64,000 bases of DNA from positions 186,001-250,000 of the forward strand of contig CAKSIT010000001.1 in assembly GCA_934462925.1 (NCBI GenBank), in the 5' to 3' direction. Source of the DNA: an uncultured Oscillospiraceae bacterium. Its GTDB lineage: Bacteria; Bacillota; Clostridia; Oscillospirales; Ruminococcaceae. The notes beneath the pieces were generated by a model. It did no database searches and was not told the DNA's origin. It worked only from the letters and a program-made list of their open reading frames with translations. Both the position numbers and the translations under genes were made by a program. Within the stretch, counting starts at the first letter, position 1. The number at the start of each line of letters is the position of its first letter. Positions 39,632 through 48,266 of this stretch are shown here, piece after piece.

Positions 39632-40783
39632 ATGGACTGGACAAAAAAAGTAGAAACCCCCTGCTATGTAATAGACGAAGCCGCGCTCAGAAAGAACCTT
39701 GAGCTGCTGAAATACGTGCGCGAAAAGGCGGGCTGTAAGATACTGCTCGCGCAGAAAGCGTTCTCGGCGTTCGCGGTGTACCCGCTTATAGCGCAGTACC
39801 TTGACGGCGTTACCGCAAGCGGCATATTCGAGGCGAAGCTCGGCTACGAGGAAATGGCGAAGCCGTTCGGGCGGGAAAACCACGTTTTCTCCCCCGCCTA
39901 CCCCGAAAAGGACTTTGACGAGCTGCTGCGCATATGCGACCACATGGTGTTCAACTCCCCCGCGCAGTGGGCGAAGTACCGCGGCAGGGTGCGTGGCTCT
40001 GCGCGGTATATTCAGGCGGGACTGCGCGTGAACCCCGAGTACAGCGAAATCGAAACCGACATCTACAACCCGTGCTTTAAGGGTTCGCGGCTCGGCACAA
40101 CGCTTTCGCGGCTTAAAGAGGATATTTCGCTTATCGACGGGATAGACGGCCTGCACTTCCACACAATGTGCGAGCAGGGCGCGGACGTTCTCGCGCGGAC
40201 GCTCCCGCACGTTGAGGAGCGCTTCGGCTTTCTGTTCGACAGGATAAAGTGGCTGAACTTCGGCGGCGGCCACCACATAACCCGTCCCGACTACGACGTC
40301 GGGCTGCTTATAGAAACGATAGTGCGCTTCCGCGAGAAATACGGACTTTGCGTGTACCTTGAACCGGGCGAGGCTGTCGCGCTCAACGCGGGCTACCTTG
40401 TAACCGAGGTGCTTGACACGTTCGGCAACGGCATTGACGTTGCGATAACCGACGCTTCCGCGGCGTGCCATATGCCCGACGTGCTTGAAATGCCCTACCG
40501 CCCCGAAATAGCGGGCGCGGGCAAAGCGGGCGAAAAGCCCTATACCTACCGCCTTGGCGGCAACACCTGCCTTGCGGGGGACATTATCGGCGATTACTCG
40601 TTCGACAGGCCGCTTAAAGCGGGCGACAGGCTGGTTTTCGGCGACATGGCAATTTACTCAATGTGCAAGAACAACACGTTCAACGGCATACCGCTGCCAA
40701 GCATTTACCTGCTGCGCGAAAACGGCGCGGCGGAGCTTGTAAGGCGGTTCGGCTATGAGGATTTTAAGAACAGGCTTTCGTAA
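39632..40783 (+). CDS. nspC: carboxynorspermidine/carboxyspermidine decarboxylase
   Basis: This 383-aa PLP fold-type III (alanine racemase-like) enzyme has the PLP lysine in CKILLAQKAFSAFAVYPLI and the family's GLHFHTMCEQGADVL. LNFGGGHHITRPDYDV, CVYLEPGEAVALNAGYL and LGGNTCLAGDIIGDYSF are all characteristic of NspC. It converts carboxy(nor)spermidine to (nor)spermidine and closes the aspartate-semialdehyde route. Last convincing gene of the operon. Confidence 0.95.
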   Translation: MDWTKKVETPCYVIDEAALRKNLELLKYVREKAGCKILLAQKAFSAFAVYPLIAQYLDGVTASGIFEAKLGYEEMAKPFGRENHVFSPAYPEKDFDELLRICDHMVFNSPAQWAKYRGRVRGSARYIQAGLRVNPEYSEIETDIYNPCFKGSRLGTTLSRLKEDISLIDGIDGLHFHTMCEQGADVLARTLPHVEERFGFLFDRIKWLNFGGGHHITRPDYDVGLLIETIVRFREKYGLCVYLEPGEAVALNAGYLVTEVLDTFGNGIDVAITDASAACHMPDVLEMPYRPEIAGAGKAGEKPYTYRLGGNTCLAGDIIGDYSFDRPLKAGDRLVFGDMAIYSMCKNNTFNGIPLPSIYLLRENGAAELVRRFGYEDFKNRLS

Positions 40784-40808
40784 CGCCTGCGGTCTGAAAA
40801 ATACTGAG

Positions 40809-40842
40809 CGGTCTGCCTTATGGCGGACCGTCGGCTGTTTTT
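40809..40842 (+). terminator. terminator-like hairpin after nspC
   Basis: CGGTC-T-GCC, loop TTAT, GGC-G-GACCG, then TCGGCTGTTTTT. It likely ends the polyamine transcript. Confidence 0.55.
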
Positions 40843-40879
40843 GGGCGGATTGCAAATATTTCTAGGAGAGTGAATTATT

Positions 40880-41605
40880 ATGCCCGGAATGGGAACTCTT
40901 ATAAACGCAGGCGGCATAATCCTCGGCGGGCTGCTGGGGCTGCTTTTCGGTAAGCTGCTTGCGCCGCGGCTTCAGGAAACGCTTATGAAGTCGTGCGGCG
41001 TGTGCGTGCTGTTTTTGGGAATATCGGGCGCAATGGAGAAAATGCTCTCAATGGCGGCGGACGGCGCTCTGACCTCGGGCGGTACTATGGTAATAGTAGC
41101 GAGCCTTGCGCTCGGCGCGCTCATAGGGGAGCTTATAAACATAGACGGCGCAATGGAGCGCTTCGGCGAGTGGCTTAAGCGCGTGACAAAAAGCGACGGC
41201 GACGGCGGGTTTGTGGGCGGCTTTGTCAACGCCTCGCTCACTGTGTGCATAGGCGCTATGGCGATAGTAGGCGCAATACAGGACGGCATTCTCGGCGACA
41301 TATCAACGCTTGTCACAAAGTCCGTGCTCGACTGCATTATAGTTATGATAATGACCGCCGCGAGCGGCAAGGGCTGTATATTCTCCGCAGTTCCCGTAAT
41401 TGTGCTGCAGGGTTCTGTCACGGCGCTTTCAAGGCTCATAGAACCCGTTATGACGCCCGCCGCGCTCGACAACCTGTCAATGGTGGGCGCAATTCTAATC
41501 TTCTGCGTAGGCGTAAACCTTGTGTGGGGCAAACTCGTCAGGGTGGCGAATCTCCTGCCCGCAATGGTGATTGCCGTCGCGCTGGCGTTCGTGCCGTTTT
41601 TCTGA
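40880..41605 (+). CDS. DUF554-family membrane protein
   Basis: The 241-aa hydrophobic protein has about seven membrane segments. It begins GTLINAGGIILGGLLGLLFG, typical of the DUF554 (YdfK-like) family, and contains SLTVCIGAMAIVGAIQDG and the later NLVWGKLVRVANLLPAMVIA. It is a putative transporter of unknown substrate. It stands directly behind the polyamine operon and has its own strong terminator. Confidence 0.85.
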   Translation: MPGMGTLINAGGIILGGLLGLLFGKLLAPRLQETLMKSCGVCVLFLGISGAMEKMLSMAADGALTSGGTMVIVASLALGALIGELINIDGAMERFGEWLKRVTKSDGDGGFVGGFVNASLTVCIGAMAIVGAIQDGILGDISTLVTKSVLDCIIVMIMTAASGKGCIFSAVPVIVLQGSVTALSRLIEPVMTPAALDNLSMVGAILIFCVGVNLVWGKLVRVANLLPAMVIAVALAFVPFF

Positions 41606-41619
41606 TAAAGCCCGCATAT

Positions 41620-41648
41620 GCCCCGCGCTTCGGCGCGGGGCTTTTTTT
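41620..41648 (+). terminator. terminator of the DUF554 gene
   Basis: GCCCCGCGC, TTCG loop, GCGCGGGGC, then seven T. Confidence 0.95.
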
Positions 41649-41649
41649 G

Positions 41650-41776
41650 TGAACTTTCCCCCACCGCGCAGCCTTTGCGCATTTTTTGTGAACTTTCCCC
41701 CACCGCCCGCCGTTTTTGCCTCGAACCCCGCCCCAAAGAGCGCCGCGCGCTCCCGCTATGAACTTTCCCCCACCGC
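41650..41776 (+). repeat. three copies of TGAACTTTCCCCCACCGC
   Basis: The 18-bp sequence stands at 41650-41667, 41689-41706 and 41759-41776. The first two copies each follow a terminator-type hairpin with a T run: GCCCCGCGC..GCGCGGGGC then T7, and GCGCA-GCCTT-TGCGC then ATTTTTT. So the repeated unit looks like hairpin, T run, GTGAACTTTCCCCCACCGC. It is non-coding. The rest up to 42004 shows no gene. Confidence 0.75.
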
Positions 41777-42004
41777 CCGCCGTCCGTTTTGGGGAGATTT
41801 AGTCAAATCGGCACATCTCAGCAATGTCGCGGAGCTTTGCGACTATATATTGTTCTTTGTAAGCCGAGTGCAACTACATATTGTGAATAATGACGAATCA
41901 TGTGCCTCGGTTGAATGCTTTTGCGCGGGTTTGTTGTGAAAAATCAACAAAAAGATGAACGATATTTCGTGAAATCTTCTCCCTATAAAATGCGGCCGCG
42001 GGGC

Positions 42005-42033
42005 TTGCATTATTGCGCGTAAGCCTGTATAAT
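42005..42033 (+). promoter_or_regulatory. sigma-A promoter of the dcw cluster
   Basis: TTGCAT, 17 bp, TATAAT, with a start near 42040 at GTGGGGC. The leader to mraZ (about 190 nt) is AT-rich. I see one TGTGGGG but no convincing set of tandem TGGGN MraZ boxes. Confidence 0.8.
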
Positions 42034-42228
42034 AATAACTGTGGGGCAAAGTTTATAAAAAACACAGCTTTTTTCATAAAAAATCATAAAATTAAGACCA
42101 AAGGTCAGAAAAAAGCAAGCCGCACAAAGATATAACGGGAAAATATATCAAATTCTACGGAACACCCGTCTGAGGAGGACGGAAGCGAAAAGCACTCTGC
42201 CGAAAGCGGCTGGCAAGGGGGGACGGAA

Positions 42229-42642
42229 ATGAGAGGCGAATACACGGTGGACGCCAAGGGAAGACTTAACTTCCCCGCAAAGCTCCGCGAAACGTTCGGC
42301 GACCATTTTCACATTGCCAAAAGCATAAACGACAGGTGTCTTGTCGTGTACAACGAAAAAAGCTGGCTGGAGCTGCAGGAGAAGCTGGAAAAGCTCCCTA
42401 CGGAAATGTCCATGCCGCTTATGCGCTTTGTTATCGGCTGCGCGTGCGAAGCAGAGCCGGACAAGCAGGGGAGAATCGCTATCTCGCAGTATCTTCGCAG
42501 CTTTGCGGATATAAAAACAAACGTCACCATTATCAGCATGGGGAATGTCGCTGAAATATGGGACACCGAGCTGCTGGCTGAGAACGACGAGGTATTCGAC
42601 CAGGCAAGCATAAGAAAGCTTGCAAGGAAGGCGGGAGTATGA
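42229..42642 (+). CDS. mraZ: transcriptional regulator MraZ
   Basis: The 137-aa protein has two AbrB-like swapped-hairpin halves: MRGEYTVDAKGRLNFPAKLR at the start, and EAEPDKQGRIAISQYLRSFA in the second. It forms a ring and binds promoter repeats to control the division and cell wall cluster it heads. The start is ATG 42229 behind GGGGGG. It overlaps rsmH by 4 bp. Confidence 0.95.
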   Translation: MRGEYTVDAKGRLNFPAKLRETFGDHFHIAKSINDRCLVVYNEKSWLELQEKLEKLPTEMSMPLMRFVIGCACEAEPDKQGRIAISQYLRSFADIKTNVTIISMGNVAEIWDTELLAENDEVFDQASIRKLARKAGV

Positions 42643-43568
42643 CACAGTTCTCTCACACCACCGTGCTGCTTAAGGAAACGGTAGACGGTGCTTTTACAGA
42701 CCCTAAGGGGATATACGCCGACCTTACAACGGGCGGCGGGGGTCACAGCCTTGAGCTTGCGGGGCGGCTGGACGGGGGGCGTCTGGTGTGCTTCGACCAG
42801 GACGAGGAGGCTATAGCGGCAGCGGGCGAGCGGCTTAAGGGTCTGCCCGTTACGCTTATTAAAAGGAATTTCTGCGAGCTAGGCGAGGTTCTTGACGAGC
42901 TGGGGATTGAGGCTCTTGACGGGATAATCGCCGATCTTGGCGTGTCGTCGCACCAGCTGGACGCGGTGGAGCGCGGGTTTTCGTTCCACGCAGACGCGCC
43001 GCTCGATATGCGCATGAGCCGCGAGGGGCTTTCCGCGCGCGACGTTGTGAACGAGTACAGCTTTGAGGAGCTGCGCAGGATACTCTATGAGTACGGCGAG
43101 GAGAAATTCGCGCCGAAAATTGCAGACGGGATAGTAAAAGCGCGCGCGGCGACGCCCATAGAAACAACGGGCGAGCTTGCGGAGATAATAAAGCGCAGCG
43201 TTCCCGCCGCATACCGCAGGGAGAAAAACCCCTGCCGAAAAAGCTTTCAGGCGATACGCATTGAGGTAAACCACGAGCTTGATGTGCTTGAAACAGCGCT
43301 CTCTGTGGGATTTGAGCGCCTTAAGGTCGGAGGGAGAATGGCTGTAATAACGTTCCATTCGCTCGAGGACAGGATAGTAAAGAACCGCTTTCGGGAGTTC
43401 TGCACGGGCTGCATTTGCCCGCCCGAGTTTCCCGTGTGCGTGTGCGGCAGGCTTCCGCGCGGCAGGACGCTTTTCAAAAAGCCCGTCACCGCCTCTGAGG
43501 AGGAGCTTGCGGCAAACCCGAGAAGCCGCAGCGCAAAGCTGCGCGTTATCGAAAAGATAAGAAACTGA
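42639..43568 (+). CDS. rsmH: 16S rRNA (cytosine-N4)-methyltransferase
   Basis: The 309-aa protein begins FSHTTVLLKETVDGAF and has the SAM site YADLTTGGGGHSLELAGRL. GIIADLGVSSHQLDAVERGF follows, then LDMRMSR and the helical insert NEYSFEELRRILYEYGEEKF. It methylates N4 of C1402 in 16S rRNA. It is the standard second gene of dcw clusters. Confidence 0.96.
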   Translation: MTQFSHTTVLLKETVDGAFTDPKGIYADLTTGGGGHSLELAGRLDGGRLVCFDQDEEAIAAAGERLKGLPVTLIKRNFCELGEVLDELGIEALDGIIADLGVSSHQLDAVERGFSFHADAPLDMRMSREGLSARDVVNEYSFEELRRILYEYGEEKFAPKIADGIVKARAATPIETTGELAEIIKRSVPAAYRREKNPCRKSFQAIRIEVNHELDVLETALSVGFERLKVGGRMAVITFHSLEDRIVKNRFREFCTGCICPPEFPVCVCGRLPRGRTLFKKPVTASEEELAANPRSRSAKLRVIEKIRN

Positions 43569-43632
43569 AAACGACCGCGCTCAACGCGCGTTTAAGGAAT
43601 ACACGGGCGGCTTCGCCCGCAGCAGGGAGGTC

Positions 43633-44154
43633 ATGGAAATGGGCTATTACGGTACGGACAACACGAATCTCGCGTACGACCTGTCGCACTTCGACGATTC
43701 GCTGTCGGAGCGCAGACAGCGCGCGCAGCAGCACGAGCAGCGCGCACAGCAGCCGCGCCCGAAAATATTCAAGCACTCCGTTTCCAAGACGGGTTCTGTA
43801 TTCAAGATAGCCGTATGCACTCTGGCGATTTTCGCCGCGCTCTGCTCCACAAACTACTTCAGCACCCGCAGGGACGACATGGCGCGCATGGTTGCCGCAA
43901 AGTCCGAGGAGCTTAGCAACGCGCAGGACAACAACGCGCTGCTGCAAAGCAAGCTCGACACCAAGGTGAACATCTCCTACATCGAGCAGTACGCCACGCA
44001 GGAGCTGGGAATGCAGAAAGTTTCCGCTTCGCAGAAGAAATACGTAAGCGTGAACACCGAAAGCCTTGTACAGGTAAGCGACGACGGCAGCGGCGGCTTT
44101 TTCGGCAGTATACGCCGCTGGTTCAGCGACCTGATGGAATACATCGGCTTCTGA
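43633..44154 (+). CDS. ftsL: cell division protein FtsL
   Basis: The 173-aa protein has the FtsL layout: a cytoplasmic, charged N-terminus of about 60 residues rich in Gln and Arg, one membrane segment (VFKIAVCTLAIFAALCSTNY), then a coiled coil (RMVAAKSEELSNAQDNNALL) and the typical ISYIEQYATQELGMQKVSAS. The C-terminus is longer than usual and ends in an aromatic helix. It bridges FtsQ/DivIB and the septal synthase. Identification is by position and topology because FtsL sequences are poorly conserved. Confidence 0.85.
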   Translation: MEMGYYGTDNTNLAYDLSHFDDSLSERRQRAQQHEQRAQQPRPKIFKHSVSKTGSVFKIAVCTLAIFAALCSTNYFSTRRDDMARMVAAKSEELSNAQDNNALLQSKLDTKVNISYIEQYATQELGMQKVSASQKKYVSVNTESLVQVSDDGSGGFFGSIRRWFSDLMEYIGF

Positions 44155-44357
44155 CGGCATAATATAAGGGCGAACGAGCTTTTGCCCGCGCACGGTCCAC
44201 CGCACCCGAAAAGGGGCGGCGGACATAGGTGCAGCAGTATTTTCAGAGATGGAATGAAAGGGACGCCGCGCTGCGAGCGGCTCTTTCGACAAGCTGCGGC
44301 AAGGTCGGTTTATCGGCTTTGCTTTTTTTGGTTTATGAGAGGAGCGGCGCAGTAACA

Positions 44358-46781
44358 ATGAGTAACCGCACAAAGAAAAAGAAGCAGGGGTTCTTCAAGA
44401 CCCTTTTCAGCTACTTTAAGAAGCTGGACATGGAGGAGAACGAAAAGAAGCGCCTTCTGACGGAAAAGGACAAGCAGATATTCGTTCTTGCGGGCATTGT
44501 GGCGGTGTCGCTTTACGTAGGGTTCTTTCTCCTTAAGTATACGGTGCTTGACGGCGATAAGTGGCGCGTGCTTGCAAACGAGCAGAGTATGTCGCAGCTT
44601 ACCATTATGGCTGACAGAGGCACGATATACGACTCCAACGGCACTATTCTCGCTCAAAGCTCCACGGTATGGCGCGTTATCATAGCGCCCAAGGCGATAA
44701 GCGAGCAGAACGAGGCGCGCTACGCCGCCTACATAAAGGACAAGGAAAAGCGCGCGCAGAACGGCGAGGAGCAGCCCGAGCCGTACACCCCGCTCAACGA
44801 GCTTATCTGCGGCAAGCTTGCGGAGCTTTTCGACAAGGACAAGGCGGACCTGCTGAAGTCCTGCGAGAACGTGCGCAACGAGTATAAGATAGTAGCGCGG
44901 AAAGCGGAGAAGCCCGTTGTTATGGAGCTTAACCAGTTCCTTGCGGAAAACGCCATACCCGCCGACTGCGTGTACACCGAGCAGTCTAGCAAGCGCTATT
45001 ACCCCAACGAGTCGCTTGCTTCCAACATAATAGGCTTTACCAATGACGAAAACGACGGCGTTTACGGCCTTGAAGCGTACTACGACGACTACCTTTCGGG
45101 AACGGACGGCAAGGCGGTATATTACAAGAACGGCGCAGGCACTAACCTTGCCAACACCGCGGACATCTACTACAACGCCGTCGACGGCTACAGCCTTGTA
45201 ACCACGCTTGACGAGGTGCTGCAGCACTACCTTGAAAAGAACCTTGAGCTGTGCGTGTCGCAGCACTCGGTAATAAACCGCGCGTGCGGCATTATTATGG
45301 ACTGCAACACGGGCGGCGTGCTTGCAATGGCTACGTCGCCGAGCTATAACCTCAATTCCCCGTCGGAGCTTTTAAGCAGCTACGACAGGCAGCGCCTTGA
45401 AGAATTGCAGGCGGCGGACGCTCCCGAGGAGGAGATACAGGAGCTTGAAAGCGTCATGCGCGAGCAGCAGTGGAAGAACAAGGCGATAACCGAGCTTTAC
45501 TACCCCGGTTCTGTTTTCAAGACCGTGACTTGCGCAAGCGCGCTCGAAGAAGAAGTGGTGTCGCTCAATTCAACGTTCGTGTGCAACCAGTACGAGGTAG
45601 TCGCGGGTACGAAAATTTCCTGCTGGGCTACTTACGCGCACGGAACGCTCACCTTGCAGCAGGCTATAACAAAGTCCTGCAACCCGAGCTTTATACAGAT
45701 AGGTCAGGCGCTCGGCGCAGACAAGTTCTGCGAGTATTTCGAGTCGTTCGGCTTTACGGAGCGCACGGGCATAGACCTGCCCGGCGAGGCGGGAAGCCTT
45801 TACGTTCCGCGCTCGAGAATGGGCCCTGTAGAGCTTGCTTCCTCGGCGTTCGGTCAGACGAACAAGGTAACGCCCCTGCAAATGACTACGGCGCTTTGCG
45901 CTATCGTAAACGGCGGCTACCTTATCACCCCGCACGTTGTAGACAAGGTGCTTGACGGCGACGGCAACGTTGTTGAAACCATACAGACGCAGGTAAAGCG
46001 TCAGGTTATTTCCGAGGAAACGTCCATCACCATGCGCGGCATACTCGAAAACATCGTGCAGGAGAACGGCGGCTCTAACGCGTATATAAGCGGCTACCGC
46101 ATAGGCGGCAAGTCGGGAACTACCGAGAAGATAGACGAATACAACGCCGCAGGCGGCAAGGCTGCGGGCGCTGCTATGACGTTCGTTCCGTCCTTTGCGG
46201 CGTTTGCACCCGCGGACGACCCGCGCGTTGTAATGCTTGTAATGGCGGATACGCCAACGGGTACGCAGTACTACGGAAGCGCCGTTGCAGCGCCTGTGGT
46301 ATCCGCGGTGTTCAAGGAGGGGCTGCCGCACCTCGGCATATACCCCACGTACACCGCAGAGGAGCTTGCAAAGCAGGACGCAAGCGTGCCTTACGTTCTG
46401 GGCAAAACGTCCATGAGCGCGGAAAGCTCGCTTGCGGCGCAGGGTTTCGAGGTGCGCTTTGTAGGCGACCCGAGCAGCAGCGCGGCGGTTTCCACGCAGA
46501 TACCCCAGTCGGGGACGAACGCGCCCAAGGGCAGTACGGTGGTGCTGTATCTCGGCAGCGAGTTCGACATTGAAACGGGCGAAGTACCGGACGTTACGGG
46601 CATGACCGTAGAGCAGGCGAACGACGCGCTTGTAAACGCGGGCTTTAATATGCGCGCTGTGGGCGGCGCGGCTGAAAACGCGAGCGCCGTAGCGCAGATG
46701 CAGTCTATACTCGGCGGCACGACGGCATATAAGGGCAATGTAATCGAGGTTACGTTCCAGGTGAACGGCTGGTCGGATTAA
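44358..46781 (+). CDS. septal/sporulation transpeptidase, PBP2-type with PASTA domains (SpoVD/FtsI)
   Basis: The product is 807 aa from ATG 44358. GTG 44229 in frame lacks a binding site and gives an unlikely leader. One membrane segment lies near residue 42-60 (IFVLAGIVAVSLYVGFFLL). The dimerisation domain follows. In the transpeptidase the active Ser is in YYPGSVFKTVT (SxxK), with KSCNPSF (SxN) and GGKSGTTEK (KSG). Two PASTA domains at about 675-800 start VPYVLGKTSMSAESSL and VPDVTGMTVEQANDAL. PASTA repeats distinguish SpoVD and Gram-positive FtsI-type enzymes. Which of the two roles it plays cannot be separated here. It sits between ftsL and murE. Confidence 0.92.
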   Translation: MSNRTKKKKQGFFKTLFSYFKKLDMEENEKKRLLTEKDKQIFVLAGIVAVSLYVGFFLLKYTVLDGDKWRVLANEQSMSQLTIMADRGTIYDSNGTILAQSSTVWRVIIAPKAISEQNEARYAAYIKDKEKRAQNGEEQPEPYTPLNELICGKLAELFDKDKADLLKSCENVRNEYKIVARKAEKPVVMELNQFLAENAIPADCVYTEQSSKRYYPNESLASNIIGFTNDENDGVYGLEAYYDDYLSGTDGKAVYYKNGAGTNLANTADIYYNAVDGYSLVTTLDEVLQHYLEKNLELCVSQHSVINRACGIIMDCNTGGVLAMATSPSYNLNSPSELLSSYDRQRLEELQAADAPEEEIQELESVMREQQWKNKAITELYYPGSVFKTVTCASALEEEVVSLNSTFVCNQYEVVAGTKISCWATYAHGTLTLQQAITKSCNPSFIQIGQALGADKFCEYFESFGFTERTGIDLPGEAGSLYVPRSRMGPVELASSAFGQTNKVTPLQMTTALCAIVNGGYLITPHVVDKVLDGDGNVVETIQTQVKRQVISEETSITMRGILENIVQENGGSNAYISGYRIGGKSGTTEKIDEYNAAGGKAAGAAMTFVPSFAAFAPADDPRVVMLVMADTPTGTQYYGSAVAAPVVSAVFKEGLPHLGIYPTYTAEELAKQDASVPYVLGKTSMSAESSLAAQGFEVRFVGDPSSSAAVSTQIPQSGTNAPKGSTVVLYLGSEFDIETGEVPDVTGMTVEQANDALVNAGFNMRAVGGAAENASAVAQMQSILGGTTAYKGNVIEVTFQVNGWSD

Positions 46782-46801
46782 CGTAAAAGGGGGTGAACGC
46801 G

Positions 46802-48253
46802 GTGACTTTGGGCGAGCTTTTCAGCGAGCTTGGCGGGCTTCCCGCAGGGCTTGCGGACAGGGAGGTGACGGACGTCACCTCGGACACGCGCACGGTAAAG
46901 CAGGGCAGCCTGTTTGTGTGCGTAAAGGGCGCGAGCTTCGACGGCCACGCCGCCGCAGCCCGGATGCTGGAGCGCGGCGCGTGCGCGGTGGTAACGGAGC
47001 GCCCGCTCGGGCTTAGCGCCGAGATTCACACGGATAACCCCCGCGCGCTTTACCCGAGACTTCTGTCTGCGTTTTTCGGACACCCGACAAGGCGGCTGCA
47101 TTTAGGCGCTGTAACGGGTACTAACGGCAAAACCACCACCGTAAACCTCTGCGCCAAGATAACGCGCGCGCTGGGGCATAAAACGGGCGTTATAGGCACG
47201 CTCGGCACGGATACGGGGCATGGGCTTACCTACTCGCACGACGGCCCGCCCACAACGCCCGAGCCGCACAGGCTCTACGAGCTGTTCGCGCAGATGGTGA
47301 GCGAGGGGACGGAATACTGCTTTATGGAGGCGTCGTCGCAGGCGCTCGCGCAGTACCGCTTCGCGGGGGAGCGCTTTGAGAGCGCGGCGTTCACTAACCT
47401 CACGCGCGACCACCTGGACTACCACGGCACAATGGAAAACTACTTTCTTGCAAAGCGAATGCTGTTTGATATGTGCGGCGCCGCCGTTGCCGATATCGAC
47501 GACGAGTACGGCAGGCGCGTTTACGAATACTGCGCGCAAAAGGGCGTGCCGTGCAGGGCGGTGAGCGTTCAGGGCGAGGCTGAGTGCTTCACGGAGTACG
47601 TAAAGCTCTATCCCGACCGCGCCGAGGCTATCCTTACCGACAAGGCGGCGCAGAAAAGCTACACCATGCGCCTGCCCATGACGGGATACTACAACGTGAG
47701 CAACGCGCTGCTTGCGGCGCTCATGTGTTCGCAGATGGGGTTTGAGCTGTCCGACTGCCTTGAAGCGCTCGAAAAGGGCGGCGGGGTAAGCGGCAGGCTG
47801 GAAACGCTCTACAGCGGCGAGTTTACGGTAATACGCGACTACGCCCACACCGAGGACGGGCTTGAAAAGCTCCTCTCAACGCTTAAGCCCCTTACAAAGG
47901 GCAGGCTTATCGCGCTGTTCGGCGCGGCGGGCGAGCGCGACGCAGGCAAGCGCCCCGCAATGGGCAGCACCGCCGCAAAATACGCGGACGTTCTCATTGT
48001 AACAACGGACAATCCGCGCCACGAGGATATGCAGAAGACCATAGACGACGTGGTGCGCGGCATTCCCGCGGGCAAGGAACATCTCGAGTTTACAGACAGG
48101 TGGCAGGCGGTGAACGCGGCGCTCGACATGGCGCGCGAGGGCGACCTTGTGGCGTTTTGCGGCAAGGGACACGAGGATTATCAGGCGGTAGGCGACGAGT
48201 ATCTTCACTATGACGAAAAGGAGCTTACCGAGCAGTGGCTCGCGAAAAGATAA
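46802..48253 (+). CDS. murE: UDP-MurNAc-tripeptide ligase MurE, meso-DAP type
   Basis: The product is 483 aa from GTG 46802, 8 bp behind AAAGGGGG; GTG 46793 overlaps that site. The ATP loop is GAVTGTNGKTTTVNLC. Other motifs are DGPPTTPEPHRLYELFAQMV, FMEASSQALAQYR and NLTRDHLDYHGTMENYF. The specificity loop reads TTDNPRHEDM: DNPR is the meso-diaminopimelate signature, whereas Lys-adding enzymes differ. The peptidoglycan therefore probably contains meso-DAP at position 3. Confidence 0.95.
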   Translation: MTLGELFSELGGLPAGLADREVTDVTSDTRTVKQGSLFVCVKGASFDGHAAAARMLERGACAVVTERPLGLSAEIHTDNPRALYPRLLSAFFGHPTRRLHLGAVTGTNGKTTTVNLCAKITRALGHKTGVIGTLGTDTGHGLTYSHDGPPTTPEPHRLYELFAQMVSEGTEYCFMEASSQALAQYRFAGERFESAAFTNLTRDHLDYHGTMENYFLAKRMLFDMCGAAVADIDDEYGRRVYEYCAQKGVPCRAVSVQGEAECFTEYVKLYPDRAEAILTDKAAQKSYTMRLPMTGYYNVSNALLAALMCSQMGFELSDCLEALEKGGGVSGRLETLYSGEFTVIRDYAHTEDGLEKLLSTLKPLTKGRLIALFGAAGERDAGKRPAMGSTAAKYADVLIVTTDNPRHEDMQKTIDDVVRGIPAGKEHLEFTDRWQAVNAALDMAREGDLVAFCGKGHEDYQAVGDEYLHYDEKELTEQWLAKR

Positions 48254-48266
48254 ACAGGTGGTGCAG

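Noticed and set aside
42034..42228. MraZ binding boxes upstream of mraZ
   Set aside because: Only a single TGTGGGG is visible. Tandem TGGGN repeats at regular spacing are not seen.
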